From NCBI GenBank assembly GCA_951640195.1, contig OX621163.1, positions 3,286,001 through 3,350,000 of the forward strand: DNA of 64,000 nucleotides, in the 5' to 3' direction. Both the position numbers and the translations under genes were made by a program. The notes below the pieces were generated by a model. The model was not told the origin of the DNA and made no database searches. It saw only the letters and a program-made list of their open reading frames with translations. The stretch is from Porpolomopsis calyptriformis (taxonomy: Eukaryota > Basidiomycota > Agaricomycetes > Agaricales > Hygrophoraceae). Below, one piece after another: positions 46,760 through 56,574 of the stretch (the stretch's first letter is position 1; each line of letters begins with the position of its first letter).

Positions 46760-47980
46760 ATGACACAACATACTCTCAAATGTTTCATAGGATTTTCAAC
46801 TAGAAGTTAATTATCTCTGACTAACTCTGAAACAAGTCCTGTATCTCTGACTATGCATATATCTGAAAGGCTTCCTGCTGCTTTTCATGATTGAGAAAAT
46901 CCATTACAACCTGTAACTCCGCAGACTACCCAAGGACAAACATCAACTTTGGTTGAAGAAACACCTCAAGTCCAGCAAGCCCAGGAAGCTCCAGAATAGG
47001 AGACAGCTGAAGAGAGATTGATTATGGCATTTCAAAATATTACCACCATCGCTCAAGCTTCTTCTGGAGCCAAACCCACAAAATCTAAAGTCTGAGAGCC
47101 TGATTCTTTTGATAGCTCTGATCTAATGAAACTCTGACCTTTCCTAGTTCAACTTCAATTGAGTGTTAAGGATAGGCCTTCTGCATTTACTTCCAATGAA
47201 GCTAAGGTTAATTATGCTATGTGGTTTCTAAAGGGAATGGCATTGTCTTTGTTCAAACCTTATCTTTTAGAAACTATTCATAATCCTCTGTTGTTCCTTT
47301 TGGACTTCTTGGAGTTCTGCTCTGAGTTACAGGACTAATTTGGCCCATTGGATCCAGTAGGAACTGCTGAAGCAGAATTGGAATCTTTGAAGATGTTTGA
47401 CAACCAATAGATTGCCAAGTATATTATACATTTCAATAGGCTAGTGGTTCAAGTCCAATGGGACATCAGAGCACTACAGCATATCTTTTACCATGGTCTT
47501 CTAGATCAAATCAAGGATCAAATGTCTCAAGTTGGAAAACCAGCTATATTGGTAGCTATGAAGGAATTAGCTCAAACAATTGATGCTAGGTATTGGGAAT
47601 GTAAAGGAGAGCTTAAGTGGGACTCCAGTCGAACTCCAGCTCCTCCTCCATCAAATGGCCCTAAACCACCTTCGACACCATTGACTTTGAAGAAAACTCC
47701 TATGAAAGCTGCTCCAGCTACCTCAACTCTAAAACATCCTGATCTTTCTGATAAACTTGGAAAAGATGGAAAGCTTACTCCAGCCAAATGAAAATGTTGT
47801 TTGGATAATAACTTGTGTATGTTTTGTAGATCACTAGGTCATATGGCAAAGGAATGTCTGAAGTCTGGTTCTTCTACCTCAAAGAAGACGTCTGGATGTG
47901 CCACCACTGTTGCCAAATCTATTACTCAAGGATCCCCTACTCCTATTCTGAGTGCCTCTCCAGCTGCTCTGGAAAAATAG
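46760..47980 (+). pseudogene. Element F gag
   Basis: It is collinear with E gag and keeps the knuckle CMFCRSLGHMAKEC with the His present. There are several stops (near 47095, 47128, 47338 and 47410). It ends with TAG at 47978-47980 in the same place as E. Confidence 0.75.
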
Positions 47981-47996
47981 GAGGCAGTCTGCATGA

Positions 47997-48879
47997 GATG
48001 TGGAATGTGGACTGCATTGAAACTATTCCTGCATCTACTATTGTAAAACTCAATGCTTCCATTCCTTGCCCTGATTCCTTTTTGATTACTCTATTTATTG
48101 GTTCATTATCTATTCCAACTCTTATTGATTCAGGATCCACACATTTTTTGTTGGACTTGAACTTCATTCATAGAAACAAACTCAAGACATCTCTGCTTCC
48201 TCCAAAGAAACTCTGATTATTTGATAGATCTCAAGGGAGAACCATTGATCTGGGAATTACCCTCCCTGTCCAATTTCTATCTGGAGAAACTCTAGATATT
48301 GAGTTTTTGGTTACTCCATTGGATGCATCTTGTTCTGCTGTTCTTGGATTCAACTGGCTTACCCACTACAATCCATTGATTGACTGGGTTACAACCAATA
48401 TTTTATTTGGGACACCAAAACTGATGTGTTTATCTTTGTTGTTGACACCTATACCTTTTGAGGCAATTCTGCTTGACCCTCCAGCTCTAACTCTAACCCC
48501 TCTTCCTCCCATATCAATTATTTCTGCAGCAGCATTTGTACATGCTAACAAGCAAGAAGAATCACAATCATTTGTTCTTCAAGCTGCTGATATTTCAAAA
48601 GCTTGTTCTGTCGAGATCTCCAATATTCCTCTGGACTCTGCATTTTACACCAAAGTTCCTCCAGAATATCATGACTATGCTAATGTTTTCAGTGAAGGAA
48701 AATCTAAATGTCTTCCTCCTCATTGTTATAGTGATCACCATATTGATCTAGAGGAAGGTATGACACCTCCACTGGGACACATCTATTCTCTTTCTGTTGC
48801 GGAACAAGAAGCTCTCTGTATATTCCTAGATGAACACCTTAGAAAAGGTTGGATATGTTCCTCCAGATCTCTAGGTGGA
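47997..48879 (+). pseudogene. Element F protease and N-terminal RT
   Basis: Protease TLIDSGSTHFLLD (DSG intact), linker FLVTPLDASCSAVLGFNWL and RT start DEHLRKGWICSS, then truncation. The open run 48307-48879 shows less damage than E over the same part. A stop interrupts it near 48213. Confidence 0.8.
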
Positions 48880-49246
48880 TATTATGATTCAGTAGTCAAA
48901 GGTTTTACTTCTCGCATTGGAGGGGCTGATAAGGAATATAAATTCGACTAAAGAGTGGGGGAGCTAACTAGGAATTGAACTTAACCTACTGACTAGAGGT
49001 CAGGCTTTATATACTAACTACCTGAGTCGGCATGAGTCAGTTATATGGACGATTACAAAGCAGAATCCAGAATGTGAGTAGTGAAGAGTCACGAAAAGAA
49101 TAACAGAAATAGAATGTGACTTGTGAAGAGTCAGAAAGAGAATGCATGTGACTAGTCTCTATATATAAATCAGTAACATGGAAGGATAAATGGAAATGAG
49201 ACTAATCAAGTATAACTAAAAGAAAAATAAAAAAGTATCTGTGACA
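48880..49246 (-). repeat. Element G 3' LTR
   Basis: 367 bp; the left end TATTATGATTC corresponds to TGTTGTGTTTC in the solo LTR at 11948 (several G-to-A changes, including the terminal G), and the right end is GTGACA. Confidence 0.85.
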
Positions 49247-49327
49247 TACACCCACACTAAAAGGAATTTCATCCCAAAATTCGAGGTGGCATTTGAGAGT
49301 GTTGATGGGTGTGGAGGAGGGGAAGGA

Positions 49328-49906
49328 CTAGGACAAGTCCTTGTTGGAGACAGCGGTCGACAGGGAAATAATGTTGGCCAGGGAAGTGTCGTCATCATTG
49401 GGGATGGTGATGGGGTTCGACAATGAACTGGGGGGGACGATGAGTGGACCTGGGAAAACAGGGGGAGCGGGGGAATTGAGATGGGGAAGTACCTTTGCGA
49501 CTTCCTCGTGTTTTGTCTCCCAGTACTTGGCCTGTTCACGCCAGTATTTGCTCGTTCTCTTCTCTCCATCCAAACTTAACCACTGATTGTATAACTCTTT
49601 ATTCAGTCTCATGATCTTGCTCTTGTAATAATTGACATCCTTCTTCAATGATTCAATGATTTGCTTGGGGGGAATGGGTGGTGCGATGATTTCATTTAGC
49701 CACAAGCTGAGGGCCTGATTTTGCACGCGGCGATTGTGTTGCCAGAGTTGTCTGGCGAGCTTGGCTTCTCTGTAGGTGGATGAAGTGGAAGTGAGCGGAG
49801 GGGGGGCGCGACAAGGGGGTTGTCCTCCATTGGACATGTGAGGGGCGTGGGGTGGACGACCACCAGTTGACTTGTGAGCGGTTTGGTGAGAGCATTCGGC
49901 GGGCAT
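49328..49906 (-). CDS. Element G extra ORF downstream of chromodomain (192 aa)
   Basis: Open from MPAECSHQTAHKSTGGRPP at 49906 to the stop at 49328. It has an N-terminal Pro-rich part with a repeated GG(R/Q)PP motif, then a coiled-coil-like helix (EIIAPPIPPKQIIESLKKDV, KIMRLNKELYNQW), then a Pro/Ser tail. It lies between pol and the 3' LTR, the same place as the extra ORF of A and B, and shares the KSTGxRPP start with them. No transmembrane segment. It is intact although the neighbouring pol has stops. Function unknown. Confidence 0.6.
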   Translation of the reverse strand: MPAECSHQTAHKSTGGRPPHAPHMSNGGQPPCRAPPPLTSTSSTYREAKLARQLWQHNRRVQNQALSLWLNEIIAPPIPPKQIIESLKKDVNYYKSKIMRLNKELYNQWLSLDGEKRTSKYWREQAKYWETKHEEVAKVLPHLNSPAPPVFPGPLIVPPSSLSNPITIPNDDDTSLANIISLSTAVSNKDLS

Positions 49907-50027
49907 AGTGATGTCAATTCTGAGGGAAAGGGTGGAGACAGAAGAGACTATAAAGACCAGTTGGAGTTTGGAAAGGGTGATAAAAGTAAAAACACAAAAG
50001 AGGGGAGTTGATACTATAAAAGAGTGA

Positions 50028-51445
50028 TTAAGTCGCCATTTGAATTGATCGTTCGTATTCTAGAATTTGTTCTTTTGCATGGAGTAGGTTCTTCTTCGGT
50101 TCCCAAGTTGCTTCTTCAATGGGATAGCCAACCCATTTGACTAAATACATGCGATGTCAGGTAGACCTGTGATGTTGGAGAATTTGTTTGACCTCGTATT
50201 CTTCTTTCTCTTGAATAACATCCAGGGGTGGGTGGAGACTATTGTCCACTTCTTCTGGATGGAGATCAGAATTGATATTAGCAGGTCTCAAGAGTGATAT
50301 GTGAAAGACGTCATGAATTTTCCATGACATGGGAAAGGCCAGGTGATAAGAGACTTTTCCGATCTTTTCTAGAACCTTGAAAGGTCTGGTGCATCGGACA
50401 TCGAGTTTGAGGGTTGGACGACCTGTTTTTAAGTTACGGGTATCAAGATAAATGAATTGACCTATTTGGAGTTGGGTATCTTTCTGTTTGCGATCTGTGA
50501 AGCATTTCATGGTTTCGGCCATTGCCTCTAGAGCTTTTGAGGCTTCTTCATAGGCTTCTGTGAGATAATCATAGAAGGTATCTGCTGTGGGATTGGAAGT
50601 AGAAGTCATGGGGATGGATGGGATGAAAGGATGTTGGCCAGTGTTAAGGTAAAAGGGAGTGTGTTTTGTCGAGGAGTGTTGTCAGTTGTTGTATGCAAAT
50701 TCAGCCAGGGAAAGCCAGTTGGACCAATCATCTTGCATAAAGTTGGTGTATAAACAAAGGTATTGCTTGAGTTCTTGATTGGTACATTCCGTTTGACCAT
50801 TAGTTTGGGGGTGATAAGCAGTGGATAAACCGGAGATAATTCCCAAATGAGTGTTGAGAGCTTTTATGAATTTAGAAGCGAATTGAGTTCCTCGATCAGT
50901 TATGATCTTCTTTGGCTAACCGTGGTGTTTCCATATGTTGTCCCTAAAGAGCTTTGCGACTCCTTCTGCTGAAATGTTTGAAGTCATTGGGATAAAGTGA
51001 GTGCATTTGGTAAAGTGATTGACAATGACTAAGACAGCATCGTAGCCAGATGATTGAGGGAGTTCCACGATTAGATCAGCAGTGATTTCTTCCCAAGGTC
51101 AAGATGAAGGGGGAATAGGTTCCAGGAGACCTGCAGGCTTGGAAGGATAAAGCTTGACTTGTTGGCAGGTCAGACAGGATAATACAAATACATGGATATC
51201 AGGGGCAGCACTACTCCAGGTGTAGTTCTGCAACACAAGCTCATGTGTCTTCTCAATTCCGGGATGGCCTCCATGGGGTAGGGAGTGGGTCAATCGAATT
51301 ATCTCTGTGCATAGCGATACATCCGCTGGCATAACAATATGATCTCCTGCATCTCTCACAATTCCATCAGTGAAGGAGTAGCCAGAAGAGGGATCAGATA
51401 ATTTGATGCAAATGTCCTCTAGGATTTGATTGAAGTTGGGGAAAC
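50028..51445 (-). pseudogene. Element G integrase and chromodomain
   Basis: Integrase zinc finger (GGHPGIEKTHELVLQNY, CLTCQQVK), core (ADLIVELPQSSGYDAV, ITDRGTQFASKF, HPQTNGQTE, QELKQYL) and C-terminal domain (FKVLEKIGKVSYHLAFP) lead to a chromodomain (EYEVKQILQHHRST, stop, HRMYLVKWVGYP) ending at 50028. The stop inside the chromodomain is TGA at an expected Arg. Two further TAG/TAA codons lie in the core. Confidence 0.82.
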
Positions 51446-51856
51446 TGTCATGGTCATAATTTTCTTTTCTTTTCTTTATCTTATCTCATGTAAACCACAT
51501 CTTATCTTGGGAATCCCCACATTCTTTCGTTGGGATTCCCCATTGCCTTTCTCCAGGATTCCCCAGGGATTCCCCACCACTCTATCCATATGCAGACACC
51601 TTTCATTTCCATTCTTGTTTCAACCCCTTATGATTTGTCATCGATCATGATGACTCATCCTTATCTACAAACACATGCTATGTCACACTGACTCACACAG
51701 ATAAGTAGTTAGTATATAAAGGGTACTTTTGTACATATCAGACCTTAAGTCTGATTCCTCGTTAGCTACTCATAACAAGGACTTGGAACCATACCCTATA
51801 TCTCTTGGGACAGAACACTCAAAGTAAAACGCGTTCTGAACAACCAGTTTATAACA
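51446..51856 (+). repeat. Element H 5' LTR
   Basis: 411 bp, TGTCATGGTC...TTATAACA, with four GGGATTCCCC-type palindromic motifs (about 51510-51575) and TATATAAAG near 51713. The following AGAATCAGACTTCCTTC resembles the AGAAACAGACTTCCTTC after the B 5' LTR, so the primer-binding region is shared with A/B. Confidence 0.85.
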
Positions 51857-52860
51857 AGAATCAGACTTCCTTCTGGTTCTCTCCCACTTGCTTATCCACA
51901 CACCCTTTGTCACTGTGATCATCGACATCACTCCCCTCACCCTTACCCACTTCCATCCTAGCTTCTACAGATAACTCTGATACTGAACAATATGAAGACC
52001 CTCTCTCAAGATCAACCTTCTCAGCTACTATCTGAGATCAAGAACCTTCCTTTTCCTCTGATCTTGAGGAAACACTAGCTGCTCCAACTCCCACCCCCGC
52101 TCCTATCCCCCTAGGACCGCGAACTTGATCAAGAACAAGAGGACTCTTCTCTTCATCTTCAGCCCTAGCAACAAGACCAGTTCATCAATAGACTACTACC
52201 CCACCAGGACGATACAGTTCCCTTTACTCCCAACTTTCTTCTGCGACATCAACACCAACACCAACAGCTCCAACAACTCCACAACCTACGACATCTACCA
52301 ACATGTCAGGAACATCCACCAATGCCCCCACTAACCCCCCTGCCATTGATATCACGACCTTAATGGCCACCGTTTGCCAACTCGAGCAGACCATTGCTCA
52401 ACAAACTGAGCTGATCACTCAGCTCTAACAATAACAACAGCCTCAACCTCTGTAAGGGTTTTGATTCTTGCCTTGCTCAAGACCAGACTGAATACAACCA
52501 ATATCTATTGGGTGTGGTATCTCTGGTACAAGCAGTGGCAAAGGGTTAAAACATACTGTAAATAGTGGTAAATACAGCCTCTATACCACTCTGAGGTGCC
52601 AAACACCTATCAACACTGATCACCTGCCTCTATAGGCTCTGTAACAGCCATATCTGTTACATCCTCCCTCACCAGATTGACCTGTAGGGTACAATCGACA
52701 ATGACAGCCTAGGATGTAGGCTTCGAAAAATACACCAGAATCAAGTTTTGATTCTGCAACTTGAGTCGGACTCAAGTATGATTCCGAAAATAAAATGCTG
52801 TTCCACATTATATCGCTCCTTCCCCTCTTAGAAGAGGTTTCGAAGGCAGCACATGTGATT

Positions 52861-53794
52861 CTACATGCTTTCATACCCACCTTCCTCATCTGAAGGCTGG
52901 TCAGAGGCATAAGCCTCATTATCATTATCAGCAGATGTATTCTCATCTGCCTCATCATTAGCTTCAGCAGACCCATATTCATCTGCTTCATCTTTGCAGC
53001 CAGCAGACATGTCTTCATCTGCTTCATCACTATACACAGACTGTGTCTCGTCTGCGTCACTAGCACATGCTGAGCTGTATTCCTTGGCACTCTGTGCATC
53101 ATCACCATACTCGGTGATTTGTTCATCCGACAAGTTATTGTCAATGACGCTATCCTCCTCATTGTCTGAGGATATTTTCACAATGAAAAAGGTACCTATG
53201 GTACCCCACAGTGGTTGCGTAGAGACATACTCGTCTCTTTTAACTGACTCAGCATCAGTGAACAAGTTTTCCTCATTATCGCTATATGATGCCAACATGG
53301 CACATACCCTCACTGTCTCTTGTGAGTAGCAACTTACTGCCTGCTCTGGTGCAGTTGGCAGTCTCGATGCATACTGCAACGCTTCAGTTGTAGTCATAGC
53401 AAAAGCCCTAATAACAGGCTCGACATATACATTAGCAGTACTAGTCTGTACTGCCTCTGTTTCCTCATCGCTGTCACCTGCAGCTGATGGGAGGAGCAAC
53501 TTAATGTCGACTCCTGCCTTGTACAACTTGTACAAGTCACGTCTCCTCATCCATTGGGAGAGTCTGTGATACATTTTCAGAATGGATTCAGTTAATCCAT
53601 CCATCTTGCCCATTTTCCGGGCTTGAAGCACTGCTTCGACAATCAATTCCTCCTCTGCCCAAGACAGAGATCTCTTATGAGGATGGGCATCTTTATTGCA
53701 CCTTCCCCTTCTTAGAGACAATGTTGTCTCTTGGTCACTGGATCTGTGACCACATATTCTATCAGACCAGGACCCTTCAGTCCTTCACTGATAG
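52861..53794 (-). CDS. D2 acidic ORF, open
   Basis: It is the same frame as D1 37492-38418, with the basic/helical N-terminal half and the acidic ADE-SA repeat half. It is open to the TAG at 52861. Differences from D1 are mostly single transitions (for example K/E and C/F). The overlapping upstream frame (53894-53712) has a TAG where D1 has CAG. No ATG opens the long frame. Confidence 0.55.
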
Positions 53795-54159
53795 TATTCA
53801 TCATGAGCCTTGTGCTCATGTCCATTACTTCCTCCCACATAGCTGCAGGTGGATTGATTTGCGCAAGCATGGTAATGCTCGCTTGAGGTTGCACCTGTCG
53901 TGTCTAACAGGTATTGAGGATGCTTAACATCCTCTTCAGCATTTCTAGCCTTTGCGGGCCTCAGCTGATGATTCAACAAGGGCACATCTACATGCTCCTT
54001 CCTTGCTTTAAGGGGCATGGGCTGCACCCTTTCAATACTGGAGCCCTGAGGCTCAGTTCGTGGCTAAGGCACAAATTGCGTCTCAGTTTCACTCACTCCC
54101 GAGCCTGTTGCCAGGCCAAGGGGCCAACTGCGCCATCTATATGACGGCTTCTCGTGCCT

Positions 54160-54759
54160 CTACCCCAATGGGCGGAATGCACTGTACCTCCCTGGTACAA
54201 AGTCGGGCGTGGGCGACCTAATTGCCTGTGAGTCCTCTACCTCCTGGGAGGTAGGTGTCTGTCCCGACGTATGAGACGTCAGGGCTGTAGATGGTGCAGG
54301 ATCCATGTCTGGATCCTGCGTGACCTGTCGTTGTTCAGAGGATGTATTGGGACCTTCCCGATCTCTGGGAAGGTCGTTGGGGGGATCCGCATGCGAGGCG
54401 CGGTCATGCAAGAGCGGGGGGTGCATAAAACACACCTTCAGCGTCGTTTGACGCTCTCCGTCGTCGTCATCGTGTCCTCCGGAGCCATTGGGCTCGGACT
54501 TGCGTCGTCGACGTCGTTGGGCATTGCGGTGGTGGTGGCAGGAGCCATTGGGCTTGACCTGGGGACTGCGGATGTGGGACGTAGCTGGGGGGGCCACTAG
54601 TGTTTCTGGCGCCTCCAGGGGCACCCTGTGAGTTTGCCATCTTGTCGACGGGCTCTGGGGGCTTCCTCCGGGTCGGGTGCGAGAGCCGTTGGGCTCGGAT
54701 CGCGGTGTGCGGACGTAGGCGTTCGAGGTCAGGGCCGCCGTTGGGTGGTGACGTGGCAC
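54160..54759 (-). CDS. D2 upstream Pro/Ser/Arg-rich ORF (199 aa)
   Basis: Starts MPRHHPTAALTSNAYVR, contains PRSEPNGSRTRPGGSP, a basic RRRRRK cluster followed by GGHDDDDGE, and ends PDFVPGRYSAFRPLG. It is low-complexity and unlike known gag proteins. A competing frame (54931-54467) also looks open, so the true frame is uncertain. In D1 the same region is broken by indels. Confidence 0.4.
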   Translation of the reverse strand: MPRHHPTAALTSNAYVRTPRSEPNGSRTRPGGSPQSPSTRWQTHRVPLEAPETLVAPPATSHIRSPQVKPNGSCHHHRNAQRRRRRKSEPNGSGGHDDDDGERQTTLKVCFMHPPLLHDRASHADPPNDLPRDREGPNTSSEQRQVTQDPDMDPAPSTALTSHTSGQTPTSQEVEDSQAIRSPTPDFVPGRYSAFRPLG

Positions 54760-55939
54760 TTCGTGTGCTCATCGTTGGCCTCATTGGCTTTCGTTCCATC
54801 GTGCGTCGGTGTTGCGGGAATGGTGGGCGAGGTTGGGACATCGCTAGGGCCAGGTGGTGGCCGTTGGATGGAGTCGATCGGGCGTTGGAGGTAGATGGGG
54901 GGACGGCCAACGTCGATGACGTGGCGTCCATCTTACCTCCCTCTGGACTCGTCTTCCCTCCTTCCGGGCTTCCGTGGTCTTTCTAGACCCCACTGGATGT
55001 CTGTGGGGGTCAGGGGAGTGAGCGCTCGCGAAATACAAGCACGGTGGTGATGGGCATGTTTGATGATGTGGCACTCATTGTGCCTCGTCGGCGCTGCTTT
55101 TGGCCCTGCTGGTCTGCAGGGTGACACCTAATGGTGGTTTGTGACCACCCTTGACGTGTTGGCTATCTTGCTGCATGTCAGTAGTTTGGTGCAGGGGTAG
55201 CGGTGTCAGTGTTGGTTGATTAGCTAGTGGTGGCTGTGCAAAAATCAACGATGATGTTTTACAACGTCATTTGCGCTCATTTTTGGCAACCCAACAGTCT
55301 ATGTTGGATATTCAAAAAATTGTAAGGGTTTTGATTGTTGCCTTGCTCAAGACCAGACTGAATACAACCAATATCTATTGGGTGCGGTATCTCTGGTACA
55401 AGCAGTAGCAAAGGGTTAAAACATACTGTAAATAGTGGTAAATACAGCCTCTATACCACTCTGAGGTGCCAAACACCTATCAACACTGATCACCTGCCTC
55501 TGTAGGCTCTGTAACAGCCATATCTGTTACAACCTCCCCAACCCCCTCAGCCACTCCAACAACCTCCTTTGCCTCAACAACCCGCTCCTCCCCCCATCAA
55601 GATTGCAAAACCCAATGAATATGACGGGTCTGCAGCCAAGTGTCTCAACTTCATCCAGGCTTGTCGTCTAGTCCTTGACAACAGCCAATGGTCCAACAGA
55701 CAAAAGATTACCTATATCTTGTTGTTTATGAAGATCAGTGTCGCCTAATCATGGGCTTGACAGCAGACTCAAGAGTTTAATCGTAACCAATGGATTGGAG
55801 TGACTACGAAGATTTTATGGAGGAAATTGAGGACTGCTTTGGAGATGTAGATACTAAGGCGACAGCACAGGTCAAGATTCAAAAGGTAACTCAAGGACTT
55901 TCCACTGTGGACAATTATAATGTACAATTTGGAGCTCTC

Positions 55940-56406
55940 TGTTACGTTGGCGGTGGTGTCTCAGGTAGCTTCCGGGGACAACAAGGAGTCTATCGCATAA
56001 GATAGAGGAAATGATGTTGAAATTCAAGACTAAGGAAGATACAAGCGTATCGTACTCTACTTATATCTATCTGAGTCTGGAATGTGATTGTGATCGCTAA
56101 GGGGACGTTCCATGGAATGGCTGACTAATGTGCAGCCTTGCGCAGCTACTGCGGAATAACTGCGGAGCACGTCTTCATTGACCAATAGCGCAAACGCCTC
56201 CAATCTATGAGGATTAGCGATAAGATAAGATTAGATGGGGAGATAAGATAAGATGAGAAGGAAGGAGAAACTGAAAGGAGAGTGAGTGGAGGTTCAATTG
56301 GGTAATGTCACGTGTCACGTGTCACGTGTGACCGACCGGTCGGCGTGACAGGTCACAGAAGTCACAGACAGGGGACAAGTGGGCGAAAAACAAAGAAGTC
56401 GTAACA
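55940..56406 (-). repeat. Element I 3' LTR
   Basis: 467 bp, TGTTACGTTG...GTCGTAACA. Contains CCATGGAATGGCTGACT and GATAAGATAAGAT motifs shared with the solo LTR at 43005. Confidence 0.88.
56307..56344. promoter_or_regulatory. Triple CACGTG and CCGACCGGTCGG palindrome in LTR I
   Basis: CACGTG occurs at 56309-56314, 56316-56321 and 56323-56328 with a 7-bp period, followed by the 12-bp palindrome CCGACCGGTCGG (56332-56343). CACGTG is the classical E-box/G-box of bHLH and bZIP factors. A regulatory role is inferred from position in the LTR only. Confidence 0.5.
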
Positions 56407-56574
56407 TCACCCTCTCTTCAAATTCGCATCCACGCAATGTTAACGTAGGTGTTGGAGATGTCTTGAACAATCTCAGAGTAACCACCTTGGCACGTAACAG
56501 GGAGAGGTCAGGGGATGGTATTGGTACCGACAATGGATTTCCAAAGCAGACAAGGGAGAGACAAGTTGATAGAG

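Larger units (their letters stand above)
46502..48879 (+). mobile_element. Gypsy element F, 5' part (E family)
   Basis: A 224-bp 5' LTR (46502-46725; TATTACATCC with G to A in the TG end, ...CCTAACA) is followed by gag, protease and the first part of RT, collinear with E. It is cut at 48880 by the LTR of element G. The rest is not in the window, so its TSD cannot be checked. Confidence 0.85.
48880..51445 (-). mobile_element. Gypsy element G, 3' part
   Basis: It is inserted in F RT. It has the 3' LTR, an extra ORF, the chromodomain and the integrase on the minus strand. It is cut at 51446 by element H, so gag, protease and RT are outside the visible part. Confidence 0.85.
52451..55531 (-). 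mobile_element. D2: short-LTR element, intact ends
   Basis: 3081 bp, LTRs 52451-52661 and 55321-55531 (211 bp each), ACCTC duplicated at 52446-52450 and 55532-55536. It is the inverse orientation of D1 and lacks the 373-bp solo LTR. It is inserted in H gag. Internal content is as in D1. Confidence 0.9.
51446..55939 (+). mobile_element. Gypsy-like element H, 5' part, with D2 inside
   Basis: It is inserted in G integrase upstream sequence (left flank GAAAC). It has a 5' LTR, a leader and an incomplete gag, interrupted by D2 and then truncated at 55940 by element I. Its 3' half is not in the window. Confidence 0.75.
52303..55939 (+). pseudogene. Element H gag, split by D2
   Basis: It starts MSGTSTNAPTNPPAID, then a coiled coil (LEQTIAQQTELITQL). 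D2 lies between 52450 and 55537, and the frame resumes with a Pro/Gln linker and KIAKPNEYDGSAAKCLNF, a capsid-like start, then WSDYEDFMEEIEDCF. Stops (CAA to TAA) and a frameshift near 55780 are present. The 446-bp leader before it (51857-52302) has short Thr/Pro-rich open stretches but no clear gene. Confidence 0.6.
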
